Assembly: GCA_013289855.1 (NCBI GenBank)
Contig: JABCZD010000011.1
Location: 84,119-148,118, forward strand
Direction: 5' to 3'
DNA length: 64,000 nt
From: Acidobacteriota bacterium
GTDB taxonomy: Bacteria; Acidobacteriota; Terriglobia; Acidiferrales; UBA7541
The notes under the pieces are model-generated. The model was not told the DNA's origin. It was given only the letters and a program-made list of their open reading frames with translations, and made no database searches. Both the position numbers and the translations under genes were made by a program. Shown piece after piece: positions 43,111 to 53,586 of the stretch (within the stretch, counting starts at the first letter, position 1; every line of letters starts with the position of its first letter).

Positions 43111-43185
43111 CGGCAAACATCGCTGACGTTTTGCGAAAAACGAAAGCTACCACGCAATTCCCGACCAGCGCTAGAATCGGTCCCC

Positions 43186-44094
43186 ATGACGCCCATCAAC
43201 GCAACACCCGCAGAACTCGATCGCCGCTTTGCAATTGCCGGCCTGGCGCAGGTCGTGCCGGATGAGGGCGGAAATGCCATCATCCGTATCACCACGCCCC
43301 ACTGCAGCGGGACCATGCACGTTCACGGCGCGCAAGTGACTTCATGGAAGCCCGCCGGCGCGGAAGAAGTAATTTTCGTGAGCACCCGCGCGCGTTACAG
43401 CGAGGGCCAGGCCATTCGCGGCGGCATTCCGATCTGTTTTCCGTGGTTCCGCGGCAAGGCTGATGATCCTGCGGCGCCCGCGCACGGTTTCGTGCGCACG
43501 AAGAACTGGAGGCTCGAGACAATCAAATCCGAAAATAACAATGTGGTTGTGACGATGGCTACGGAATCGGACGACACTACAAAAAAGTGGTGGCCCGAAG
43601 ATTTTCGCCTGCAGCTCCGCGCCACCTTCGGCGTGGCCCTGGAACTCGCCCTAACCGCGACCAACACCGGCGCCGCGCAATTCCGTTACGAAGAAGCCTT
43701 GCACACTTACTACCACGTCGGCGACATCCATCAAGCGCGAATCAAGGGTTTAGATCAGGCCACCTACCTGGACAACACCGACGCAAATAAAGAGAAAAAA
43801 CAAAACGGAGACGTGGCCATCACCGCGGCAACCGATAGCGCCTACACCAACAACGAAAGCGCGCTGGAACTGATCGATCCGGTGCTGCACCGTCGTATCC
43901 ATATCGCCAAACAAAACTCCCGCACCACGGTGATCTGGAATCCGTGGGAAGTCGCCGCCAACAAAATGTCGGATATGGGCGCGGATGAATGGAAGAAAAT
44001 GCTCTGCGCCGAGGGAGCAAATATTCTGGGCAACGCGGTCATGCTGTACCCGGGCGAACATCACACCACGACGGTTTCGATGACCGTTGCCTGA
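43186..44094 (+). CDS. D-hexose-6-phosphate mutarotase (YeaD-like epimerase)
   Basis: 302 residues of the aldose 1-epimerase fold, likely acting on glucose-6-phosphate anomers. Signatures: GAQVTSWKPAGAEEVIFVST, RGGIPICFPWFRGK, HGFVRTKNWRLE and the catalytic-region EEALHTYYHVGDI. The C-terminal MCAEGANILGNA-type block is present (MLCAEGANI). Convergent with the DUF3592-like gene, four bases apart. Confidence 0.85.
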   Translation: MTPINATPAELDRRFAIAGLAQVVPDEGGNAIIRITTPHCSGTMHVHGAQVTSWKPAGAEEVIFVSTRARYSEGQAIRGGIPICFPWFRGKADDPAAPAHGFVRTKNWRLETIKSENNNVVVTMATESDDTTKKWWPEDFRLQLRATFGVALELALTATNTGAAQFRYEEALHTYYHVGDIHQARIKGLDQATYLDNTDANKEKKQNGDVAITAATDSAYTNNESALELIDPVLHRRIHIAKQNSRTTVIWNPWEVAANKMSDMGADEWKKMLCAEGANILGNAVMLYPGEHHTTTVSMTVA

Positions 44095-44097
44095 GAT

Positions 44098-44529
44098 TCA
44101 CCAGGAATCGAACCATAAAGGATCCTGAATGATTCGGCGCCCGGCTACTTCTTTATCTGCCAGCAGAGAAATATCTGAGTTCTTCGGATGATATCGAACA
44201 GCGACAGCACATCCATCCGATTGCTTTTGAAACCGTTCTGCGGATTGTGCGTCTTTGGCGGTAACGACAAAAAATCCGAAATGAGAGCGACCGTCGACCG
44301 TGTAGACATAACTGCACTTACTCTGGAATGAAGCCGACCGGATATACTTCGGCGAGCCTGGGGACAATATCTCTCCCTTTTGCACAATGCCTGGCACCGT
44401 CGGCCAATGAAGGCTGCGACGCGTTCTTATGAAGTAGCGAACTTCGAGAAAACCAACACGCAGTCCTAAGCTCCCAAGAATAAGCGCGAACGCAAACTCA
44501 AAAATATTTTGCGCTAGCGACATAAACAT
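44098..44529 (-). CDS. DUF3592-like membrane protein
   Basis: 143 residues. One membrane segment (about 8-28), then HWPTVPGIVQKGEI, YTVDGRSHFGFFVV and AVRYHPKNSDISLL, the pattern of DUF3592 (Y-x-Y-x-v-G, then v-x-Y-x-P). Role unknown. I chose the ATG at 44529, four bases after the mscS stop; the longer frame would overlap mscS. Co-transcribed with mscS. Confidence 0.65.
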   Translation of the reverse strand: MFMSLAQNIFEFAFALILGSLGLRVGFLEVRYFIRTRRSLHWPTVPGIVQKGEILSPGSPKYIRSASFQSKCSYVYTVDGRSHFGFFVVTAKDAQSAERFQKQSDGCAVAVRYHPKNSDISLLADKEVAGRRIIQDPLWFDSW

Positions 44530-44533
44530 ACAG

Positions 44534-46438
44534 TTAGCTAGACGCTCCAGGTGGCTTGGCGGGCGCGTCATTCTTCTGCTTAACCGCCGCCGCCCCAGCC
44601 TGTCCCAACAAATCCACCGCTTCCTGATACAGCTTCGCCCGCAGCAGATGCCTCTCACTCGCACTGGTGATGTAACGCACGGAAATCTCCACGCCGCCCA
44701 CCACCGGTTTCACGTTGATCGCCGGAGCCGCCGTCATCTGCACACCGTTTCTATCCCCGGCGGCCTGCTTCCACTCGGTCTCCGCATCGCGTGCGCTCGC
44801 AGCGGTGCTCTCCGTAACTTTTTTCTGAATGGCCGCGACGATTGGATAAGGATCTAGTCCGAGGGGCAGCACCACCTGGAGTTCGTCCCACAACCACTGT
44901 CCGGAAGTCGAAAAATTGAAGTAGTGATTTTCGATGGCGAAACTGTTGGTGAACGTGACGCGGCGTCCCGTGGGATGACCGGAATCCGTCCAGTTACCGG
45001 TTTCGAGAAGCACGGTGTGAAACATTCCCAGCTCCACGACTTCGCCGGTGACGCCATTGATTTCCACCCAGTCACCTAGACGAATGCCATTCTTGCCCAT
45101 CAATACAAACCAGCCGAGAAATCCGACGATGAAATCTTTCAGCGCGACGGTCAGCCCGGCGCCCGCCAGCCCCAAGAATGTCCCGAGCTGCGACGGTGGG
45201 CCGAAAATTACCAGCAAGATAAAAAGCACCGCCAGAATCTGCAACGTGACGCGCGTAACGGTTCGCAGCGTCTCCACTTGACGGCGGTCCAGTGACGTCT
45301 TGCCCAACAATTTTTCCAGCCAGCCATCGAATACCAGTCCGAGCAGCAGTATCGCCAGAATAATGGCTGTGCCCGTCAACATGCGATGCTCGGTGGCGCG
45401 CTTCTTCGCCGTAATCAGCGCGCTCCATTTGCCGTACACCTCGGCCAGGTCTTTCTGGTCGTCGATGCGCTTATCAAAGGTGGCCAGCGCCTGCTGATCC
45501 ACGGCGCGGCGTTTAGTGGTTTTTAGCATGGATAGCGCCTCGTCGTGGCTGCGCCCAGCGGCATTGGCGGAGGCAGTGCCGGATGGTTTCGCAGCGGGCG
45601 ATGGCGGCGCTGCGGCGGTTCCCGCTGCGGCCGGCGCTGCTGCTGAGCCGGAGGCCGCCGCGCTGTTTTTTTCCGCGCTGAGCTTGGCATCCAAAGCACT
45701 GTGTTTTTTGGAAAGTTCCGCCACCAGCGTTTCCGCCGCGGCCTTAGCCTGCAAGAGTTGCCATTCTTTTGCTCGCAATGCATTCCATTGACCGAAGCGG
45801 TGAATCAATCCGCGTTCCTCTGGCGCCGTGGACACCGTGCCCAAGGCCTTCTGCGTGTTTTGCGCCGTCGCGGCATGTTCATCAATCAACTGCTGAATGC
45901 GCGCCTGCGGATTACCGCCCGCGCGGAACAGATCCTGCTTGGCATCGTCAACTTCATCGCCGTCCAGTTCCTGCCGCGACTTCGCCAACTCCAACTCATC
46001 GGCGAGCGCATCCTTTTTGCTGTCCTTCGCTTTGGCCTCTTGCGCGGTCAGCAACGCAACCTGCGCCTTGTCGGCTTCCAGCGCCGTCTCTGCGACCTGC
46101 AACTTGGTCTGAATCTCCTTGGCTTCGACAGACAGCGCCGGCGGATGCTCGGTAACGTCGCGCAACGCCTGCGCAAATTGCAGGTCCACGGCGTGGTCCG
46201 CAATGCGCAAAGCGTCTTGCGCAAAACCCTGTTCATCCGCAGCGGTAACCAGCGCCGCCAGCCGCTGCGCGGTGATCAGCGAAGACTGGTCCACCGCCGT
46301 TTGGGCTGACAACGCGCCGCCGCTCGTGTTCACCTCCTGCACCGATGTCATGGGCCCGCCGGTGCGCAGCAACCCGTAAGCCACCGCCGCCAGCAACACC
46401 AGCAGCGCCATCGCCGCAATTTTTTCTGTAGTTTTCAT
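44534..46438 (-). CDS. MscS-family mechanosensitive channel with a long N-terminal domain
   Basis: 634 residues, larger than E. coli MscS (286). A signal-anchor (about 7-24) precedes a long Ala/Lys/Glu-rich coiled-coil region (about 70-330). Three membrane segments follow at about 352-445, the last being the pore helix (GLAGAGLTVALKDFIVGFLG). The MscS beta domain (IRLGDWVEINGVTGEVVELG) comes next. It releases solutes when membrane tension rises. The tail ends in KKNDAPAKPPGA. Confidence 0.88.
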   Translation of the reverse strand: MKTTEKIAAMALLVLLAAVAYGLLRTGGPMTSVQEVNTSGGALSAQTAVDQSSLITAQRLAALVTAADEQGFAQDALRIADHAVDLQFAQALRDVTEHPPALSVEAKEIQTKLQVAETALEADKAQVALLTAQEAKAKDSKKDALADELELAKSRQELDGDEVDDAKQDLFRAGGNPQARIQQLIDEHAATAQNTQKALGTVSTAPEERGLIHRFGQWNALRAKEWQLLQAKAAAETLVAELSKKHSALDAKLSAEKNSAAASGSAAAPAAAGTAAAPPSPAAKPSGTASANAAGRSHDEALSMLKTTKRRAVDQQALATFDKRIDDQKDLAEVYGKWSALITAKKRATEHRMLTGTAIILAILLLGLVFDGWLEKLLGKTSLDRRQVETLRTVTRVTLQILAVLFILLVIFGPPSQLGTFLGLAGAGLTVALKDFIVGFLGWFVLMGKNGIRLGDWVEINGVTGEVVELGMFHTVLLETGNWTDSGHPTGRRVTFTNSFAIENHYFNFSTSGQWLWDELQVVLPLGLDPYPIVAAIQKKVTESTAASARDAETEWKQAAGDRNGVQMTAAPAINVKPVVGGVEISVRYITSASERHLLRAKLYQEAVDLLGQAGAAAVKQKNDAPAKPPGASS

Positions 46439-46521
46439 CCGTGTTTCTTTCCGCGCTCCATTCTAATACGCGCCCTCCCAGCCAGGTTGACTCTTTCTGG
46501 ACAGGAAGTTATGGTCTCGGC

Positions 46522-46710
46522 GTGAAGGTCCGCGACGTCACGCAACAAATCGAGAGAGATGGCTGGTTTCACGTACGGACAAGAGGAAGTCACCGCCAAT
46601 TCAAACATCCTGTTAAACTGGGTCTGGTTACGATCGCTGGAAAGCCGGGCGACGAACTCGCCCCCGGGACATTGAACAGTATCCTGAAACAAGCAGGGTT
46701 GAAGCCATGA
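46522..46710 (+). CDS. hicA: HicA-family mRNA interferase toxin
   Basis: 62 residues, starting at a GTG. The catalytic-type His is in GSHRQFKHPVK (about H24), and the C-terminal TVTIAG-like TIAGKPGDELAPGTLNSIL is typical. HicA is a small double-stranded-RNA-binding-fold ribonuclease that cleaves mRNAs. The frame is open from 46441, but family members start at this VKVRDV. Its stop overlaps hicB. Divergent from mscS. Confidence 0.88.
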   Translation: MKVRDVTQQIERDGWFHVRTRGSHRQFKHPVKLGLVTIAGKPGDELAPGTLNSILKQAGLKP

Positions 46711-46922
46711 AGAAATACTTGATTGTCATCGAGCCCGCGGGAACCGGGTTTTCCGCCTATTCCCCGGATCTTCCAGGATGTATCGCGACAGGCCACACTC
46801 GCGATGAAGTCGAACGCAACATGCACGACGCGATAGCTTTTCACCTCGACGGCCTGCGTGAAGAGGGCCAACCTATTCCCCAGCCGCAAACTTATTCCGC
46901 ATACGTTGAACTCCCCGCATAA
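46707..46922 (+). CDS. hicB: HicB-family antitoxin (short form)
   Basis: 71 residues. YLIVIEPAGTGFSAYSPDLP and GCIATGHTRDEVERNMHDAI are the HicB partial RNase-H-like domain. No DNA-binding helix is seen after it, so this is the short type lacking a repressor domain. The ATG overlaps the hicA stop (ATGA), so the pair is coupled. Confidence 0.9.
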   Translation: MKKYLIVIEPAGTGFSAYSPDLPGCIATGHTRDEVERNMHDAIAFHLDGLREEGQPIPQPQTYSAYVELPA

Positions 46923-46941
46923 CTGTCCTCAGCAGGACAAA

Positions 46942-47295
46942 ATGGAACCGACAACCGCGTTGTATCGCCCCATTGGTCCGAATGAACTAAAACTGATCGC
47001 CGATTCTGGCTATCGCGAATTTCCCCCGCGATTGCCGGGCCAACCCATCTTCTACCCCGTGCTCAACGAAGAATACGCGACGCCGATCGCGCGCGATTGG
47101 AATGCTAAGAACTCGGAAGCGAGGATTGGAATTGTGACGAAGTTCCAGGTGAAGACAGCTTATCTGGCAAAATTTGAGATTCAGACCGTTGGCGCGCGCG
47201 TTCATCAGGAATACTGGATTCCGGCGGACGAACTGGCGGAGTTCAATAAGAACATTGTGGGCCTAATCGAAGTAATCGCTGAATTCCGCCAATAA
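46942..47295 (+). CDS. Small protein of the ADP-ribosylation/crystallin J1-annotated family
   Basis: 117 residues, no signal peptide. LYRPIGPNELKLIADSGYRE, FPPRLPGQPIFYPVLNEEYA and QTVGARVHQEYWIPADELAE match a widespread small family annotated, without much evidence, as ADP-ribosylation/crystallin J1. Function unknown. It starts 19 bases after hicB with CAGGA upstream, so it may belong to the toxin-antitoxin transcript. A terminator follows. Confidence 0.72.
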   Translation: MEPTTALYRPIGPNELKLIADSGYREFPPRLPGQPIFYPVLNEEYATPIARDWNAKNSEARIGIVTKFQVKTAYLAKFEIQTVGARVHQEYWIPADELAEFNKNIVGLIEVIAEFRQ

Positions 47296-47299
47296 ATAA

Positions 47300-47329
47300 A
47301 AACGCCTCCGATGTTCGTCGGAGGCGTTT
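47300..47329. terminator. Bidirectional terminator between the 46942 gene and rpoD
   Basis: AAACGCCTCCGA (47300-47311), loop TGTTCG, TCGGAGGCGTTT (47318-47329), then CACTTT on the plus strand and TATTTATT on the minus strand. It serves the converging small gene and rpoD. Confidence 0.85.
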
Positions 47330-47356
47330 CACTTTCAACGAGTCGTTCTGATTTTT

Positions 47357-49099
<1,743 letters not shown>

Positions 49100-49805
49100 A
49101 AAGTCCTCCCATCGCAATCCCGTTAATCCCAAGCAAACTTACAGAGCTTTTATAATGAGATGCGCCAAGACGCAAATCAGAGCGCAGGCAGGCTCTCGCA
49201 TTTGGCCGCCAAACGCCATCACCGCTTCATTTCCTTTGTTTCGTGAAAAGCATGCCCTGCGCCCATCGCCCGCATTTTCCGCCGTGCGCTGTATTGCCTC
49301 GTCCGAGGCCCGGAAAAGCTGCGGAGAAACACTTCTATATAGATGCATTTAGGGACAAAAACGATACTCGCGAAACCCTATTACGCTACACGTTTAAGTC
49401 TCATTCCGTCAATCTTTTAATTAGAGGAAATCTGTGAAATTCCACAAACCGTGCCGACAACTCCCGGCGCACTGGCCGGAACTCCCATTTTCTCCCCTGG
49501 CGCGACCGATACATCGCTTGACCGCGATCACTCAACCATATCCACTCGGCGATAGGAGCCGGACATTAACAACTCACATGCCAATTCCCAAAATGAGTAC
49601 CCCTCCCGCCGCGAATGGTTACCAGCATCCTGGCACGACGCCCAACATGTGCCCTCGAATGCTGCACCTCAGTTACCTGACCGGTCATCCTCCGCTGGTA
49701 TGACCCGCCCCACACCTTTGACTCTTGTTGGGCACTGCACATATCATCTGCAATCACGAGTGTCCATTTGCAGTGTCTCCCGCACGGACCCTCCTCGACA
49801 TACGC
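49100..49805. other. Divergent intergenic region, 706 bases
   Basis: It must hold the promoters of rpoD (minus) and the kinase (plus). An AT-rich patch at about 49320-49430 is a likely rpoD promoter area. An open frame at 49434-49703 (GTG start with GAGG seven bases upstream, 89 residues, Pro/His-rich) has no recognisable domain and I do not call it a gene. Confidence 0.5.
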
Positions 49806-52790
49806 ATGATCGGTCAAACAATTTCGCGCTACCGCATTGTCGATAAACTCGGTGGCGGCGGCATGGGCGTGGTGTTCAAAGCCGAGGACACCGAGCTTGG
49901 CCGGTTTGTGGCCATAAAGTTTCTGCCCGAAGAAATGGCACAGGATCCCGCATCGCTGGAGCGTTTCCGGCGCGAAGCGCGCGCGGCCTCGGCGCTAAAT
50001 CATCCGAACATCTGCACTATCTACGAAATTGGCGAACACGAAGGCAAACGCTTTATCGCCATGGAGCATCTGGACGGCGTAACGCTTAAATACCTCATTG
50101 CCGCGGGCACCCTGGACGTGCCGCGCATAACCGAAATCTCCATCGACCTCGCGGACGCCCTTGACGCCGCCCACGCCGAGGGGATTCTGCACCGCGACAT
50201 TAAACCCGCCAACATTTTCATTACCAAACGCGGACACGCCAAGATTCTTGATTTCGGCTTGGCCAAGATGATCAATCCCAAGCCCGCCCCCGGTTCCACC
50301 GCGCCCTCCGACGCCACGGTGACCATGGGTGTCGATACCGACCACCTTACTAATCCCGGCACCGCCGTGGGCACCGTCGCCTACATGTCCCCCGAACAAG
50401 TGCGCGGCAAGGATCTCGATACGCGCAGCGACATCTTCTCGCTGGGCGTGGTGCTGTATGAAATGTCCACCGGCGTACTTCCGTTTCGCGGCGACACCAC
50501 CGGCGTCATCTTTGCGGAAATACTGAATAAGGCTCCGCAATCGCCACTGCGCTTCAACCCGGATCTGCCGGACGAGTTGAGCAATATCATCAGCCGCGCG
50601 CTCGAAAAGGACCGCGATCTTCGTTACCAGCATGCTTCGGAAATGCGCGTCGAGTTGAAGCGTCTGCAACGCAGCGCTTCGGGCCAAACCTCGACGTTTA
50701 CCGATCTGCCCGAAGGCCCCGAACCTCCGGATACGAGGCCGTCGACCAAAACTGCCGTTCGCCGCTCTTCCAAGAGTCAGCGCGTGGCAGCCGCTTCGAC
50801 GTCAAGAGCCGTCGCCGTTCCAACGGAAGACGAAGAAGTAGAGGTAATCCAGGTTGGCCGCACCTTTCCGTGGAAGATTCTCGGCGCCGCCCTGGCCGTA
50901 CTTACAGTGCTGATTGGCGGAGGGATTTATTGGTTTTTTCAGCCGCACAACACCGGAAAGCTCAAGGATCGCGACACCGTCGTCCTGGCCGATTTTTCCA
51001 ACTCGACGCAAGATACGGTTTTCGACGACACCCTCAAACAAGCCCTTGGAATTCAGCTGGGCCAATCGCCGTTCCTCAACGTGCTTTCCGACTCCAAGGT
51101 CGCTGCCGCGCTGAAAATGATGAATAAGCCTCGTACAGAGCAACTTACGCAGGATGTGGCGCGTGAGGTGTGCGTACGCACCGACAGCCGCGCAGTGTTG
51201 GCCGGTTCCATCGTCAGCGTGGGAAATCAATACTTGATCGGACTGAAAGCCATCGACTGCCAAACCGGCGATGTGCTCGCTAACGCCGAAGCCCAGGCCG
51301 AAAATCGCGACCGCGTCCTGAAAGCTCTGGGCAAGGCCGGAGACGACTTGCGCCAAAAATTAGGCGAGTCGCTCGTTTCCGTCGAGCACTTCAGCAAGCC
51401 GGTCGATCAGGCCACTACGTCGTCCCTCGAAGCGCTTAAGGCCTTCAGCGAGGGACGTCGCGCTTCCCGGGCCAAAGGCCCATCCGCAGCCCTGCCTTAT
51501 TACAAGCGTGCTCTCGAACTAGATGGGAATTTCGCCCAAGCGTACGCCTCCATGGGCGCGGTGTACACCAACCTCGATCAGCCAAGTCTGGCCACCGCAG
51601 CCTACAAGAAGGCCTATGAATTGCGCGACCGGGTGAGCGAACGCGAACGCTTCGACTTTGAAAGCCGCTACTACAGCAACGTAACCGGCGAAATCGAGAA
51701 GGCCGATCGCAGCTACACCCAGTGGCTGATGGACTACCCCGGCGACTACGTCGCGCACGGCAACCTGGGCGCCGACTACCTTAGCCTGGGCCAGTATGAA
51801 AAGGCTGTCGAGGAGATGCGCGCAGTGCTGCACATCGAACCCAATAACATGGGGGCCTACGCCAATCTGATCGGAGCTTACTATTCGCTGCTCCGCCTGG
51901 AAGACGCCAAGACGGCCTGGGACCAATCACAAATCCGTAAGCTAGATGGCGCGCCACTCCGGCTCGCCCGCTATGCCTTGGCTTTTCTGCAACATGACGA
52001 TACGGCAATGAAAGAACAGTTGGACTGGAGCGTTGGGAAACCGGGGGCCGAGGATCTGCTGCTTTCCGCTGCGTCAGATACGCAGGCTTACGCAGGCCAT
52101 TTTGCAGCCGCCAACACCTTGTCTGATCGCGCGGTGGACTCCGCCAAACATGGCGATGCCTTGGAGACCGCCGCGAGTTGGAAGGCAAACGAGGCCCTAC
52201 GTGACGTCGAGTTCGGCAATGCCGCCGCAGCTCGCCAAGCCGCCACGGAAGCCTTGTCCTTGTCTAGCGGTAGGGATGCCGAAATAATGGCAGGGCTGGC
52301 GCTAGCGCGGGCGGGGGACACCGCCAAGGCAGAACAATTGGCGGACAAGCTTGACCGAGACTCTCCCCTGGATACCATGATTCAGGGCTACTGGTTGCCA
52401 ACCATTCGTGGGGCCGTCGCCCTCAGCAAAGGCGATGGCAAAAAGGCTGTCGAACTATTGCAACCAGCCGTTACTTACGAATTGGGCCAGCCGCTTCAGT
52501 TTCAAGTCTCCACCTTGTACCCGATTTATGTACGTGGGCAAGCATTTCTGAAGCAAGGCCTGGGGCAGCAGGCGGCCGTCGAGTTTCAAAAAATCATCGA
52601 TCATCCCGGCTTGGTCGTCAATTTCCCGCTCGGTTCCCTGGCCCGCCTTGAAATTGGGCGCGCTCGGGCAATGAGCGGGGACAAAGCGGCAGCCAAACAG
52701 TCGTATGACGCCTTCTTCAGTGTCTGGAAGGACGTGGATCCAACCACTCCAATTCTGAAGGAAGCAAAAGCCGAATACGCCAAGCTGTAG
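49806..52790 (+). CDS. Membrane Ser/Thr protein kinase with C-terminal TPR domain
   Basis: 994 residues. Kinase domain about 10-270: GGGGMGVVFKAED (P-loop), VAIKFL (lysine), HRDIKPANIF at about 127 and DFGLAK at about 147. One membrane helix is at about 357-378 (ILGAALAVLTVLIGGGIYW). Then comes an extracytoplasmic part with a TolB-like segment (LADFSNSTQDTVFDDTLKQA) and TPR repeats (about 560-990). It is a Hanks-type receptor kinase, common in Acidobacteria. Start chosen at the ATG at 49806; the frame extends to 49725. Confidence 0.92.
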   Translation: MIGQTISRYRIVDKLGGGGMGVVFKAEDTELGRFVAIKFLPEEMAQDPASLERFRREARAASALNHPNICTIYEIGEHEGKRFIAMEHLDGVTLKYLIAAGTLDVPRITEISIDLADALDAAHAEGILHRDIKPANIFITKRGHAKILDFGLAKMINPKPAPGSTAPSDATVTMGVDTDHLTNPGTAVGTVAYMSPEQVRGKDLDTRSDIFSLGVVLYEMSTGVLPFRGDTTGVIFAEILNKAPQSPLRFNPDLPDELSNIISRALEKDRDLRYQHASEMRVELKRLQRSASGQTSTFTDLPEGPEPPDTRPSTKTAVRRSSKSQRVAAASTSRAVAVPTEDEEVEVIQVGRTFPWKILGAALAVLTVLIGGGIYWFFQPHNTGKLKDRDTVVLADFSNSTQDTVFDDTLKQALGIQLGQSPFLNVLSDSKVAAALKMMNKPRTEQLTQDVAREVCVRTDSRAVLAGSIVSVGNQYLIGLKAIDCQTGDVLANAEAQAENRDRVLKALGKAGDDLRQKLGESLVSVEHFSKPVDQATTSSLEALKAFSEGRRASRAKGPSAALPYYKRALELDGNFAQAYASMGAVYTNLDQPSLATAAYKKAYELRDRVSERERFDFESRYYSNVTGEIEKADRSYTQWLMDYPGDYVAHGNLGADYLSLGQYEKAVEEMRAVLHIEPNNMGAYANLIGAYYSLLRLEDAKTAWDQSQIRKLDGAPLRLARYALAFLQHDDTAMKEQLDWSVGKPGAEDLLLSAASDTQAYAGHFAAANTLSDRAVDSAKHGDALETAASWKANEALRDVEFGNAAAARQAATEALSLSSGRDAEIMAGLALARAGDTAKAEQLADKLDRDSPLDTMIQGYWLPTIRGAVALSKGDGKKAVELLQPAVTYELGQPLQFQVSTLYPIYVRGQAFLKQGLGQQAAVEFQKIIDHPGLVVNFPLGSLARLEIGRARAMSGDKAAAKQSYDAFFSVWKDVDPTTPILKEAKAEYAKL

Positions 52791-52827
52791 CTGGCGATTT
52801 TGCTCCGTTTTGGCACATCCCTAAGTG

Positions 52828-52901
52828 GGTACCATTACTATTAAAATGTTACCCGTGGTACCGCGCTTTTCCGTTGACAGCCTTGCGTAGTCGTATACCC
52901 T
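52828..52901 (+). promoter_or_regulatory. Putative promoter and dyad upstream of the PEP-CTERM gene
   Basis: TTGACA (52874-52879), 16 bases, TACCCT (52896-52901). Upstream lies a 7-bp inverted repeat GGTACCA (52828-52834)/TGGTACC (52856-52862), a possible operator. The -10 box is poor. Confidence 0.4.
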
Positions 52902-52941
52902 ATGTGCAGCAACACATCCGTGGAGAAAGAACAATAAAATT

Positions 52942-53511
52942 ATGAAGATGCTTCGAGCAGCTCTGATCGCCGCAATTTTGTGTTGCTTCGCAGCAGGGGC
53001 TGCGTTCGCCGATGATATCCACGTGGTTTTCGATCCGGAGACGCCCATTCCAGTTGGAAACTTCGGTGTTGTCACCGATCCCACTGCGATCTACAGCTTT
53101 TCCTTTGGAAGCTGCACAGCGACGGGAATTCCTACAGCATTTGCTGACGATGACGGTTGCATCGCGCTCGTCAACGAAACTGGTGTGGCGCTCAGCCATC
53201 TGAACCTTTCCTTTGTCGTGAATGCCGCTCTCGTCGGACAGACTATCGGCTGCGACAGTTTGGACGACAACTTGACCTCGAATGACTGCGCCTCGGTTCC
53301 CGGGCCTTTCACTTTGGGTCAAATCGTAAGTGTGAATTTCTTCTCCGGCGACCCTGTCCCGAACAATTCTCTTTTCGTCTTCGGGGAAACGGGTGTCAAC
53401 TACATGGATGCGCCGACTTTCAGTGTCACAGCACCTGAGCCAACGTCGCTGACACTGCTCGCCGCTGGCATGGGCCTGATTGGCCTTTGCATGGTATTCG
53501 TAAAGCGCTAG
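52942..53511 (+). CDS. PEP-CTERM sorting-domain secreted protein
   Basis: 189 residues. Signal peptide (about 1-23, LIAAILCCFAAGAAFA) and a mature domain rich in Asp/Ser with four cysteines. The C-terminal sorting tail is APEPTSLTLLAAGMGLIGLC followed by a positive end (VKR). Such tails are cut by an exosortase, usually for export to the surface or biofilm matrix. No exosortase gene is in the window. It follows the kinase by 151 bases on the same strand. Confidence 0.88.
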   Translation: MKMLRAALIAAILCCFAAGAAFADDIHVVFDPETPIPVGNFGVVTDPTAIYSFSFGSCTATGIPTAFADDDGCIALVNETGVALSHLNLSFVVNAALVGQTIGCDSLDDNLTSNDCASVPGPFTLGQIVSVNFFSGDPVPNNSLFVFGETGVNYMDAPTFSVTAPEPTSLTLLAAGMGLIGLCMVFVKR

Positions 53512-53543
53512 CTTAGTTTCTTAATCTGCCTTGAACTCTGCTC

Positions 53544-53579
53544 AAAGCTCGTTGCCTCGCGGCAGCGAGCTTTTTTTTT
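53544..53579 (+). terminator. Strong terminator after the PEP-CTERM gene
   Basis: AAAGCTCGTTGCC, loop TCG, CGGCAGCGAGCTTT with one G-T wobble, followed by a run of nine T (53571-53579). Confidence 0.92.
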
Positions 53580-53586
53580 CGCCACG

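Noticed and set aside
49434..49703. 89-codon frame between rpoD and the kinase with a GTG start and GAGG site
   Set aside because: Pro/His-rich with no domain, no homologue I can recall and no promoter. Not enough to call a gene.
52856..52873. Sigma-54-like sequence TGGTAC-N5-TTTTC before the PEP-CTERM gene
   Set aside because: The essential GC of the -12 element is TT here, so sigma-54 would not be expected to use it.
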